Origin: Fimenecus sp045655645
GTDB lineage: Bacteria > Bacillota > Clostridia > Oscillospirales > Acutalibacteraceae
Assembly (NCBI GenBank): GCA_045655645.1
Contig: JAZOPS010000053.1
Location: forward strand, 1-26,388
Length of the DNA: 26,388 nt
Reading direction: 5' to 3'
The translations under genes were made by a program, and so were the position numbers. Positions 7,998 through 15,003 of the stretch are shown here, piece after piece. The notes under the pieces are model-generated. The model saw only the letters and a program-made list of their open reading frames with translations. It did no database searches and was not told where the DNA came from. Every line of letters begins with the position of its first letter. The first letter of the stretch is position 1.

Positions 7998-8279
7998 GTG
8001 ATTATTTATGAAAAAACTAAAAAATACTTAAAGTTCCTTTTAGCATGGGTGCTGTGCATTTTAGTTTGTTTCATAATTGTTTTCTTTTGCGTATTTTGTG
8101 GTAGATGGGAGCTTTTTGAATCAGGCAATCCAATAAAAATTGAAATTGGTGCTGCCGTGATTATTGGTACGCTTTTCTTTGTGATAATAGACATCATATA
8201 TGAATTAGAAAAACAACACGAAGAAAAAATCAAAAAACTTGAAAAACGCATCAAAGAATTAGAAAATAGGGGAGAATAA
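7998..8279 (+). CDS. Small membrane protein with C-terminal coiled coil (start uncertain, possible frameshift)
   Basis: No family is recognised. The frame encodes two hydrophobic helices (from about FLLAWVLCILVCF and from about AAVIIGTLFFVIIDII) and a charged C-terminal coiled coil (KQHEEKIKKLEKRIKELE). In this frame the only nearby starts are GTG codons at 7995 and 7998, without a ribosome site. A much better start, ATG 8008 with GGTGA six bases upstream, lies in another frame and hits a stop at 8029. One extra A in the A6 run at 8019-8024 would join it to this frame, giving an N-terminus MKKLKKYLKFLLAW. This could be a mutation, a sequencing error or a -1 frameshift. The stop precedes the GH43 start by 1 nt, so the two genes are coupled. 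Confidence 0.6.
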   Translation: MIIYEKTKKYLKFLLAWVLCILVCFIIVFFCVFCGRWELFESGNPIKIEIGAAVIIGTLFFVIIDIIYELEKQHEEKIKKLEKRIKELENRGE

Positions 8280-8280
8280 T

Positions 8281-9252
8281 ATGCAAAACTATCCAAATCC
8301 TTTTATACCCCAACGCGCTGACCCTTATGTTGTGAAGGGGCCGGACGGGTTTTATTATTTCACAGCATCATATCCCGCTTTTTATAATGTTGATGCAGGC
8401 TATGACCGTGTAGTTTTAAGAAAAAGTGAAACTGTTTTAGGTCTTGCAACTGCTGAAGAGCACACAATCTGGAAAGCACATAATAAAGGCGTAATGTCAA
8501 AGCATATCTGGGCACCTGAAATACACTTTATCGGTGGCAAATGGTATGTTTTCTTCGCAGCGGGGGAACAAGAAAATGTGTGGAATATCCGTCCTTTCGT
8601 TATTGTTTGTGATGGTCAAGACCCAATAAATGATAGTTGGACAGAACTTGGCAAAATGCAGGCTTGTGAAGATGATGGGCGTTCATTTACTGAATTTTCA
8701 CTTGATATGACATACTTTGAAAATAATGGTAAGCATTATGTTATTTGGGCAGAAAAATTGGACGATTCATCACTCTTTATGGCAGAAATCAACGAGAATG
8801 AGCCTAACAAACTCGTTTCAAAACCTATTCTTCTCACTAAACCTGAATACGATTGGGAAAAAATCAGATTCAGCGTTAACGAAGGTCCAGCAGTGCTTAA
8901 AACAGACGATAAAGTCTATGTTTTCTTCTCTGCTTCAGGCACAGGTGCAGAATATTGTATGGGCAAAGTTTATGCAGACAGAAATGCCGATTTAATGGAC
9001 ACAAATAATTGGATAAAAGACGAAAACCCTGTTTTGCAGACCGAAGATTTAACCGACCAGGCAGGGCCGGGACATAATAGTTTCGTAGTCGATGAAAATG
9101 GTGACTTGCTCATTGTCTATCATGCTCGCCCATTTTCACATTTTGAGAAAAAATGTGGCACATATTGTGATGAACCACTCTATGACCCTTGTCGCCACGC
9201 AAGAATAAAAAAGGTTAATTTTGATGAAAACGGAATACCAATTTTAAGATAA
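8281..9252 (+). CDS. Glycoside hydrolase family 43 protein
   Basis: This is a 323-aa single-domain five-bladed beta-propeller glycosidase. The three GH43 catalytic residues are visible: general base D14 in RADPYV, pKa modulator D142 in FSLDMTYF, and general acid E201 in NEGPAVL. IWAPEIHF (76-83) and GPGHNSF (262-268) are also typical. There is no signal peptide, so it is probably cytosolic and acts on imported oligosaccharides such as arabinosides or xylosides; family 43 does not allow a firmer call. The ATG follows GGGGAGAA, and the stop of the small membrane protein is 1 nt away. A strong terminator follows at 9262-9287. Confidence 0.88.
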   Translation: MQNYPNPFIPQRADPYVVKGPDGFYYFTASYPAFYNVDAGYDRVVLRKSETVLGLATAEEHTIWKAHNKGVMSKHIWAPEIHFIGGKWYVFFAAGEQENVWNIRPFVIVCDGQDPINDSWTELGKMQACEDDGRSFTEFSLDMTYFENNGKHYVIWAEKLDDSSLFMAEINENEPNKLVSKPILLTKPEYDWEKIRFSVNEGPAVLKTDDKVYVFFSASGTGAEYCMGKVYADRNADLMDTNNWIKDENPVLQTEDLTDQAGPGHNSFVVDENGDLLIVYHARPFSHFEKKCGTYCDEPLYDPCRHARIKKVNFDENGIPILR

Positions 9253-9261
9253 AAACAGTAG

Positions 9262-9287
9262 GGGACGACAAAAATCGTCCCTTTTTT
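9262..9287 (+). terminator. Intrinsic terminator after GH43 gene
   Basis: GGGACGA (9262-9268), a CAAAAA loop, TCGTCCC (9275-9281), then six T (9282-9287). Confidence 0.88.
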
Positions 9288-9348
9288 AATTGTGCACTTT
9301 GTTATATTTTTGTCGATTTTTTCTTGCACAATGCACATATGGAATTTG

Positions 9349-9377
9349 TTTACAATTTATTCAAAATTTGCTATACT
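9349..9377 (+). promoter_or_regulatory. Sigma-A promoter for the secreted hydrolase-like gene
   Basis: -35 TTTACA (9349-9354), a 17-nt spacer, -10 TATACT (9372-9377). The expected transcript starts about 30 nt upstream of the gene's ATG. Confidence 0.75.
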
Positions 9378-9413
9378 ATATTAGTAAAAATCTGTAAAAG
9401 GAGTCTTGCAATT

Positions 9414-11249
9414 ATGAAAAACTTCCAAAAAGTAATCTCTGTTGTTATGGCAGTGGTTATGATGTTGTCTTGTATGTCAATTTTAGGTTATGCTCGTGAT
9501 AAAGAGTATGTTCCTACAATTATCATTCCAGGACTTTTCCAAAGCGAAACTTATCATTATGTAAACGGTGAAAAAGAAACTGATGCTGATGGTAATCCTC
9601 TTCCTGGTCCATTCTATTTCTCAGTTTCAAAAGAATTTATCGGTGCAGCTCTTACAACTGCTTTGATTCCAACATTGAAAATGTTTGTTACTCAGCAGGA
9701 TAAAGACCAAGCTGCTGCAAAAGCGGTTGCAAATCTTCTCAGCGACCTTTTGATGGCTAAACAGTCAAGTGATGCTAATGGTAACCTTGACCCTGATGTT
9801 CTTCCTGAAACTTATAACGGAAGCTTTGCAACATTTACAGATGTTCAGAAAGAGCATGTTCTTAAGAGCTTCCCTGTTGAAGAATATTTTGAAATTGCTG
9901 GTGAAGATAATCTCTATGTTTTCAACTATGTTTCAACAGGTAACATGATTCAGACAGCACAGGCTCTTTATGACTATATTCAGTTCGTTAAAGAAGATAC
10001 AGGTTCTAAAAAGGTTAACCTTGTTCCTGTTAGCCAAGGTGGTTCAATTGCAAATGCTCTTATGCAACTTTATGTTGACAACGGAAGCAATATTGCAGTT
10101 GATGTTAACAGAATCGTATTCACAGTTCCTGCACTTGACGGTGCAAACCTTCTTGGTGACTGCTATACTTATGGTATCAATGACGAGAGTGCAGCACTTT
10201 ACACAACAATGTTCACATCTCTTTTAGGTGAAAACAATGTTCTCAGTTATGTGCTTAGCCTTGCAGTTAGACTTATGCCAAAAGCTGATGTAAGCAATCT
10301 TCTTGATACTATTGGTGATACACTCATTAACAAATATCTTAGATATTCAACACTTATGTGGGGTCTTATCCCATCAGGCCAATATGAAATCTGCCGCGAG
10401 AAGTACCTTGCAGATGACAATATGGCAGAAATTCGTCGTCAAGCTGACTGGTATTACAATGCTCAGCTCAATTCTGATATAAATATTTTAATGGCAAAAG
10501 CATTTGGCGTTGAAATTTTTGATATCGTTGACACTAATGTTACACTTTATCAACTTGCAGAATCTTATAGCTATACTCAGGCTGATGGTATCATTCAGGT
10601 TGACTCAACATCAATGGGTGCATACAGTGTGAATGTTGGAACAAAACTTCCTGACGATTATAAGTATGAACAGGGTAATTGCTGGAATCCAAACCACGAC
10701 CATACTGACCCAGAAGGAATTATGGATGTTCGTAAAGGTCTTCTTCCTGACCATACATTCTATTTCAGCGGTCAAAACCATGCGACAACTGCATCAAATG
10801 ATGTTCTTATGAGCCTTATCATTCATCTTCTTACAGACGACAACTTTAAGAATGTTTTCTCATACCCTGACAGATTCCCACAGTTCAACTACAGCCGTGA
10901 AACATTACAGCTTCGTAAAGATGTAGATGAAATGAGAGAATATAACAGAGCAACTCTTAGCGCAGCTGATGCAAGAGAACTTGATGCAGCAATCGCAGAA
11001 GTTGATGCAATGCTTGAAATTACAATTGTTGATGCTGCTGCATGCAAAGCAACAGCTGACAGATTCTATGCAATCTATGATAAGATTATGGGTAACGATG
11101 GAATGTTCAGTGATAAGAACACATCAGCAATGGCTTGTGTAGCTATCAAGGGTGTTTGCGATGGACTTTATGCAGTCTATGGCGATGCAGCTTATAGCGA
11201 AATGCCAATGATTACTCTTAATAATCTTGGTAAATTATTACCACAATAA
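9414..11249 (+). CDS. Secreted alpha/beta-hydrolase (lipase)-like protein
   Basis: This 611-aa exported protein has a Lys-containing N-region and a hydrophobic core (about 7-25), with likely cleavage after GYA near residue 27. The mature part begins EYVPTIIIPGLFQSE, which resembles the oxyanion-loop strand of lipases. VNLVPVSQGGSIANAL (201-216) resembles the nucleophile elbow, with S207 as candidate nucleophile, although the first Gly of G-x-S-x-G is Pro. A histidine in GQNHATT near the distal end is a candidate catalytic base. The C-terminal portion (about 490-611) is helical and unidentified. The ATG at 9414 follows AAGGAG by about 10 nt; a track start at 9324 would precede the promoter. 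The substrate is unknown. Confidence 0.65.
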   Translation: MKNFQKVISVVMAVVMMLSCMSILGYARDKEYVPTIIIPGLFQSETYHYVNGEKETDADGNPLPGPFYFSVSKEFIGAALTTALIPTLKMFVTQQDKDQAAAKAVANLLSDLLMAKQSSDANGNLDPDVLPETYNGSFATFTDVQKEHVLKSFPVEEYFEIAGEDNLYVFNYVSTGNMIQTAQALYDYIQFVKEDTGSKKVNLVPVSQGGSIANALMQLYVDNGSNIAVDVNRIVFTVPALDGANLLGDCYTYGINDESAALYTTMFTSLLGENNVLSYVLSLAVRLMPKADVSNLLDTIGDTLINKYLRYSTLMWGLIPSGQYEICREKYLADDNMAEIRRQADWYYNAQLNSDINILMAKAFGVEIFDIVDTNVTLYQLAESYSYTQADGIIQVDSTSMGAYSVNVGTKLPDDYKYEQGNCWNPNHDHTDPEGIMDVRKGLLPDHTFYFSGQNHATTASNDVLMSLIIHLLTDDNFKNVFSYPDRFPQFNYSRETLQLRKDVDEMREYNRATLSAADARELDAAIAEVDAMLEITIVDAAACKATADRFYAIYDKIMGNDGMFSDKNTSAMACVAIKGVCDGLYAVYGDAAYSEMPMITLNNLGKLLPQ

Positions 11250-11257
11250 ATTAAAAA

Positions 11258-11287
11258 CCCCGTAAGGCTAAGGCTTTACGGGGATTT
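11258..11287 (+). terminator. Hairpin after the hydrolase-like gene; terminator or attenuator
   Basis: CCCCGTAA (11258-11265) pairs with TTACGGGG (11276-11283), followed by a weak ATTTT tail. The ribosome site of the next gene begins about 10 nt later, so partial read-through into the lipoprotein gene is likely. Confidence 0.65.
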
Positions 11288-11304
11288 TAAAATGAGGGAT
11301 TATT

Positions 11305-11928
11305 ATTAAAACATTTCATAAACTATTTGCTTGTATTTTGGTGATATTTATGGTGATGGCGTTTTCATCTTGCAAAAGAACCGAGCAAACTCCCGAACCT
11401 AGCCAATCTACTACAACAACAGAAACAACCACAGAAGATATGGGTCCTACATTGAGTCCAAGTGAAGCAAAAGCCACAATAATTGGCACATGGATTTATG
11501 ATGAAATAATTTCACCACAGAAATTCTATGGGAATTATTATAACGAATCAATTACAAAAACAAAGGTTCAAATGCGCACAACTTATAAGTTTAGCGAAAA
11601 TGGTTCATATAGCACATCTGTTACAATTTTGAATATTTCTGATGTGCGAAAAGAATATCGTTCATTGATGGTTGAGGGTGCAAGAATAAAGGCTGAAAAC
11701 TCAGGTAAATTTCTCACAACCAATGATGTAGTTTATTATGAAAACTATGCAGATAATGTGCTTAACGATATTTTAAAAGAGACAAAAGGCACTTATAAGA
11801 TTGATGGTAACAAACTTATATATAGTGACTCTACAACAGAAGTTTTTGATTTCAATGGTAATCAGTTGACAATTAAAGGTAGTTCACAAGATACTGGCGA
11901 ATATACAATTGTATTGAAAAGGAAATAA
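11305..11928 (+). CDS. Putative lipoprotein with lipocalin-like C-terminal domain (non-standard ATT start)
   Basis: This protein has 207 aa from the proposed start. Translation from ATT 11305 gives a textbook lipoprotein signal: basic N-region (MIKTFHK), hydrophobic core, and FSSC with C23 as the lipidated cysteine. A Thr/Glu-rich linker follows (about 26-41), then a beta-rich domain starting at IIGTWIYDE, with repeated strand motifs such as YKFSENGSYS, GTYKIDGNKLIY and FDFNGNQLTIKG. These resemble the small lipocalin-like lipoproteins common in Clostridia. In frame, a stop at 11293 is followed only by GGG and three ATT codons, so no ATG is available. The alternative TTG at 11338 loses the charged N-region and has no ribosome site. 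GAGGGA lies correctly spaced before the ATT. Function is unknown. Confidence 0.7.
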   Translation: MKTFHKLFACILVIFMVMAFSSCKRTEQTPEPSQSTTTTETTTEDMGPTLSPSEAKATIIGTWIYDEIISPQKFYGNYYNESITKTKVQMRTTYKFSENGSYSTSVTILNISDVRKEYRSLMVEGARIKAENSGKFLTTNDVVYYENYADNVLNDILKETKGTYKIDGNKLIYSDSTTEVFDFNGNQLTIKGSSQDTGEYTIVLKRK

Positions 11929-11932
11929 AAAG

Positions 11933-11957
11933 AGACGGATTTTCATCCGTCTTTTTT
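11933..11957. terminator. Bidirectional terminator between lipoprotein gene and hflX
   Basis: AGACGGAT (11933-11940), a TTTC loop, ATCCGTCT (11945-11952). The plus strand ends in six T (11952-11957) and the minus strand in CTTTTTATTT. It serves the convergent genes on both sides. Confidence 0.9.
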
Positions 11958-11959
11958 GT

Positions 11960-13210
11960 TTATTCAATAACATATTTTTGAAAACTGTCGGCATAATCTG
12001 TTGGGATAATCACCTTTAAAAGTGTGCCATCTGCGGTGTATTCTTCACTTAAAATCTTTGCATTATTTCGCAAGAAATTCACTTCACCACCATCAGAAAA
12101 TGGAATAAGCAAGTCGATTTCAATGATTTTAAGGGATAGTGATTTTTCAATTTCTTTTAACAATAGGTCAAGGTTAATTCCTTTTAATGCACTAATCATG
12201 ACAGTTTTGCCCATTGAAAGAATATCAAAAATATTCTCTGCTTTGTCGCATTTGTTCATAACTGTGATTATGTTGTCGCCATTGCAACCCAAATCTTTTA
12301 AAATGCCCGTCGTGATTTCAATATGCTCACTGCAATGCTCGTCAGATGCATCACACACATTTAGCACAATATCAGCACTTGCCGCTTCTTCAAGAGTTGA
12401 ACGGAAAGCCTTGACTAAATCGTGGGGGAGACGGCTTACAAATCCAACCGTGTCAATAAGCATAACATCTTGTCCGTTAGGTAAGGAAAGTTTTCTCGAT
12501 GTGGGGTCAAGTGTGGCAAAAAGCTTGTCTTCTGCCAAAACCCCTGCATCTGTCAGCGCATTCATAAGTGTTGATTTGCCTGCGTTGGTGTATCCAACAA
12601 GGGCAACTGTTGTAACATCGTTTTTCTCTCGTCTTTTGCGAAGAAGTGCACGACGCTTTTCAACTTCGTCAAGTTGCTCTTGTAAAGCATACATTCTGCG
12701 CATAATGTGACGACGGTCACTTTCGAGCTTTGTTTCACCGGGACCACGAGTACCAATACCACCACCAAGACGGGATAACTGTTTACCCTTTCCTGTAAGA
12801 CGGGGGAGAGCATATTTTAATTGTGCCAATTCAACCTGAAGCTTACCTTCACGGGTTTTTGCTCTGAGAGCGAAAATATCAAGAATTAATTGAGTACGGT
12901 CAATAACTCGCACATCAGTTGCGTTTTCAATGTTACGGATTTGCGATGGTGTCAATTCGCCGTCACAAATAATCAAATCAATTTCTTGGTTATGACAAAA
13001 AAGCTCTGCTTCAGCTAAACGCCCCTTGCCGATATATGTTGCACCGTCGGGGTTTTCGCGTCTTTGAATAATTGAGCCAACAACAGAAGCCCCCGCACTT
13101 TCTGTGAGGAGCGTGAGTTCTTCTATTGAACTTTCTGCGTCAAAATCACCTGTGTCAACACATAAAAGCAAAGCCTTTTCAGGTGAAGAGTCAATTTCAT
13201 AAAATTCCAT
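11960..13210 (-). CDS. hflX: GTPase HflX (ribosome-associated)
   Basis: HflX binds the large ribosomal subunit and, in studied bacteria, splits stalled or hibernating 70S ribosomes under stress. The protein has 416 aa, a normal length. The N-terminal HflX domain includes GATYIGKG (56-63). The glycine-rich linker motif GGGIGTRGPGE is at 149-159, followed by a coiled coil (about 162-196). The GTPase motifs are G1 GYTNAGKS (206-213), G3 DTVG (253-256) and G4 NKCD (319-322). A C-terminal domain follows. The ATG at 13210 has a modest GGAATGGAA site. The start lies just past the terminator-like hairpin of the upstream Cys-rich gene, so expression may depend partly on read-through. Confidence 0.95.
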   Translation of the reverse strand: MEFYEIDSSPEKALLLCVDTGDFDAESSIEELTLLTESAGASVVGSIIQRRENPDGATYIGKGRLAEAELFCHNQEIDLIICDGELTPSQIRNIENATDVRVIDRTQLILDIFALRAKTREGKLQVELAQLKYALPRLTGKGKQLSRLGGGIGTRGPGETKLESDRRHIMRRMYALQEQLDEVEKRRALLRKRREKNDVTTVALVGYTNAGKSTLMNALTDAGVLAEDKLFATLDPTSRKLSLPNGQDVMLIDTVGFVSRLPHDLVKAFRSTLEEAASADIVLNVCDASDEHCSEHIEITTGILKDLGCNGDNIITVMNKCDKAENIFDILSMGKTVMISALKGINLDLLLKEIEKSLSLKIIEIDLLIPFSDGGEVNFLRNNAKILSEEYTADGTLLKVIIPTDYADSFQKYVIE

Positions 13211-13228
13211 AAGTTAATTCCATTCCAA

Positions 13229-13266
13229 TAAAATGGTGGGGACAATGCCCCCACCACCATTATTAT
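13229..13266 (-). terminator. Terminator/attenuator between the Cys-rich gene and hflX
   Basis: Read on the minus strand, a GC-rich stem (ATGGTGG...GGGG with CCCCACCAT, with a small bulge) is followed by ATTTTATT. It ends less than 20 nt upstream of the hflX start. Confidence 0.65.
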
Positions 13267-13300
13267 AATTCTTTAAGTTTTAAAACATCAGCTCAAAGCA

Positions 13301-13447
13301 TTAGCAGCCACAGCCACAGTCATAATCTCTGCGAGCGCAGCCACAACCATTGTTGTTTTCGCAACCGCAACCGTTGTTGTTATCTGTGAGAAGAATTAAG
13401 ATGATAATAACAATCAACCAAGAGTTGTTACCGAAGAAGTTACACAT
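13301..13447 (-). CDS. 48-aa Cys/Gly-rich small membrane protein
   Basis: This gene is too short for a standard ORF cutoff. The 48-aa product begins MCNFFGNNSW, has one hydrophobic helix (LIVIIILILL, 11-20), and a tail made of NNNGCGC-type motifs. Cysteines are at 2, 27, 29, 35, 37, 44, 46 and 48, the last three as CGCGC. A strong GGAGG ribosome site lies eight bases before the ATG at 13447. An overlapping three-codon ORF (ATG AAT GTG stop) starts 4 nt earlier with tighter spacing. Small anchored Cys-rich proteins of this style occur in Clostridia, and some resemble spore-associated YjcZ-type peptides. Metal or redox binding is plausible but unproven. A terminator-like hairpin follows. Confidence 0.75.
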   Translation of the reverse strand: MCNFFGNNSWLIVIIILILLTDNNNGCGCENNNGCGCARRDYDCGCGC

Positions 13448-13517
13448 TCATTTTTCCTCCTTCCCATATTGAACTTACATTACATTCTATGGGAAATGTG
13501 GGAATGTGTTACATTAC

Positions 13518-13708
13518 AAAATCAAAGATTTTGCATCGATATAAATCCTTGTAGGATTTTCGATATGTCATACTGACTCGATATGTGCTGACGCACTCGA
13601 TATGTTCACTTCGTGAACGAGATTTATATCATATCGAGTTTGAGCGATAGCGAAAACATATCGATTTTACGAAGTAAAAATATCGAGCAATCGAAGATTG
13701 CATATCGA
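13518..13708. repeat. Symmetric hairpin array with TCGATAT / ATATCGA punctuation
   Basis: Four TCGATAT 7-mers (13536, 13560, 13578, 13597) are followed by four reverse-complement ATATCGA 7-mers (13631, 13658, 13680, 13702). Between them lie short hairpins: AAATCCT-TGT-AGGATTT, GTCA-TAC-TGAC, GTGC-TGAC-GCAC, GTTCAC-TTC-GTGAAC, a weaker GTTT...AAAC with inner GC-GATA-GC, TTTTAC-GAA-GTAAAA and GCAATC-GAA-GATTGC. One more, AAAATC-AAA-GATTTT (13518-13532), sits outside the left end. Stem sequences differ but complementarity is kept. The 13448-13731 intergenic stretch has no other gene-like content. It lies 3' of the epimerase gene and 5' of the Cys-rich gene. I know no name for this element. Confidence 0.85.
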
Positions 13709-13731
13709 CAAAAACCATTATCTTATTAGTG

Positions 13732-14769
13732 TTATACAGTAACTTTATAAACAGTAGTTGTTTTAACAACCTCGTCTTTATCAAACACACAGTTGTAGAA
13801 AGATGGTGTGTTTGTTGCATTTGGATAATACTGTGTTTCAAGACAGAAACCGCTACGGAAATCCATTGGAGTGTTGTTCTTACCGATTTTACCTTCAAGG
13901 AAATTACCAACATAGAGTTGCATACCAGGTAAGTCAGTAAGACAATCAAGACGAACGCCGTTAGGAGCAGTAACAGTAGCAGCAAGGCGAAGCTCCTTGT
14001 TGTAATTGTTAATGCAGAAGTTGTGGTCATAACCATTACCTGCATCAAGTTGTTCATAATCTGCACCAATATCTCTGCCAATAGTCTTTGGCTCTCTGAA
14101 ATCGAATGGAGTACCTGTTACATCACGGATTTCACCTGTTGGCACAAGTCCTTCACCCATAGGTGTGAAAGCATCTGCGTTGATATAAAGAGTATGGTCG
14201 AGAATGTCACCATTTTGATAACCTTTAAGGTTAAAGTATGCGTGATTTGTAAGGTTAAACGCAGTTTTCTTATCTGAAACTGCTGTGTAATCAATAATGA
14301 TTTCGTTTTTATCAGTAAGTGTATATCTTACTGTTACCTTTTTGTTGCCGGGGAAACCTTCTGTACCATCAGCGCTGAAATATGAAAACTCAACAGCGTC
14401 AGAGTCAACGATAATCGCATCCCAAACAGCAGTTGAAAATTCTCCGTTACTGTGGAGAGTCACATCACCGTGAGTTGTTGTAACAGGAACTTTTTCACCG
14501 TCAATTGTGAGTCCACCTTTACTGATTCTGTTAGCAACGGGACCAACAATCACGCCTTGATAATCGTGACGGTTTTCGAAGCCTTCCATATCGTCGAAAC
14601 CGAGCAATAAATCAAGCTCGTTTTCATCCTTATCCTTTACAAGAATGCTCTGTAAAGTAGCACCCCAAGTGATAAGATTGATTTTCATATTATTGTTGTT
14701 TTCAATGAGAAAAGCGTCAACCTGTTTGCCGTCTTTTGTAACACCGAAAACTGATTTTGTAATACCCAT
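13732..14769 (-). CDS. galM: Aldose 1-epimerase (mutarotase)
   Basis: This enzyme interconverts alpha and beta anomers of aldohexoses such as galactose and glucose. The protein has 345 aa, the full family length. N80-R81 in GPVANRI, H176 in NLTNHAYFNL (acid) and E311 in GFCLETQYYPN (base) match the active site; GNGYDHNF (244-251) is also conserved. There is no signal peptide, so it is cytosolic. The ATG at 14769 has GGAGTGA upstream and a strong promoter at 14805-14833. The gene stands alone, with the hairpin array starting about 24 nt after its stop and no clear T-tract terminator. The general family is certain; sugar preference is not. Confidence 0.93.
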   Translation of the reverse strand: MGITKSVFGVTKDGKQVDAFLIENNNNMKINLITWGATLQSILVKDKDENELDLLLGFDDMEGFENRHDYQGVIVGPVANRISKGGLTIDGEKVPVTTTHGDVTLHSNGEFSTAVWDAIIVDSDAVEFSYFSADGTEGFPGNKKVTVRYTLTDKNEIIIDYTAVSDKKTAFNLTNHAYFNLKGYQNGDILDHTLYINADAFTPMGEGLVPTGEIRDVTGTPFDFREPKTIGRDIGADYEQLDAGNGYDHNFCINNYNKELRLAATVTAPNGVRLDCLTDLPGMQLYVGNFLEGKIGKNNTPMDFRSGFCLETQYYPNATNTPSFYNCVFDKDEVVKTTTVYKVTV

Positions 14770-14804
14770 ATTTTCTCACTCCTATAAGAGATTTATACAA
14801 AGAC

Positions 14805-14833
14805 ATTATATATTTTATAGGGGACAAAGTCAA
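14805..14833 (-). promoter_or_regulatory. Sigma-A promoter for galM
   Basis: Read on the minus strand, -35 TTGACT (14828-14833), a 17-nt spacer, -10 TATAAT (14805-14810). This is nearly consensus. Confidence 0.85.
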
Positions 14834-14839
14834 CAAAAA

Positions 14840-14919
14840 ACGCAAAAACGCAAGAACGCAAAACGCAGAAATAAAAAAACATTCTATCATTCTGCATTTT
14901 GCATTTTGCATTCTGCATT
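14840..14919. repeat. Short tandem repeats (ACGCAAAA-type and TGCATTT-type)
   Basis: ACGCA recurs four times at 7-8 nt spacing (14840-14867). TGCATT recurs four times at exact 7-nt period (starts 14893, 14900, 14907, 14914). The 16-mer AAAACGCAAGAACGCA here (14845-14860) recurs in reverse complement at 7955-7970. Confidence 0.75.
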
Positions 14920-14935
14920 CTTCTATATCTTGTGA

Positions 14936-14964
14936 TTGCAAAAAAAATAAAATTATGTTATACT
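14936..14964 (+). promoter_or_regulatory. Sigma-A promoter for the dnaD-like operon
   Basis: -35 TTGCAA (14936-14941), a 17-nt spacer, -10 TATACT (14959-14964), about 40 nt upstream of the DnaD-like start. Confidence 0.75.
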
Positions 14965-15003
14965 TATTGTCCCTGACCATATTCAATGAAAGGAGAGATA
15001 AAA

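Noticed and set aside
12024..12710. 228-codon open frame antisense to hflX
   Set aside because: It is a Ser-rich shadow of the strongly conserved HflX frame, with no independent ribosome site or family match.
13518..13708. Hairpin array as a CRISPR array
   Set aside because: The repeated unit is only 7 nt, it inverts halfway, and the spacers are themselves palindromic; no cas genes are nearby.
13518..13708. Hairpin array as an integron attC site or simple terminator cluster
   Set aside because: There is no R-box/L-box core pair or integrase, and no unit is followed by a convincing T-tract.
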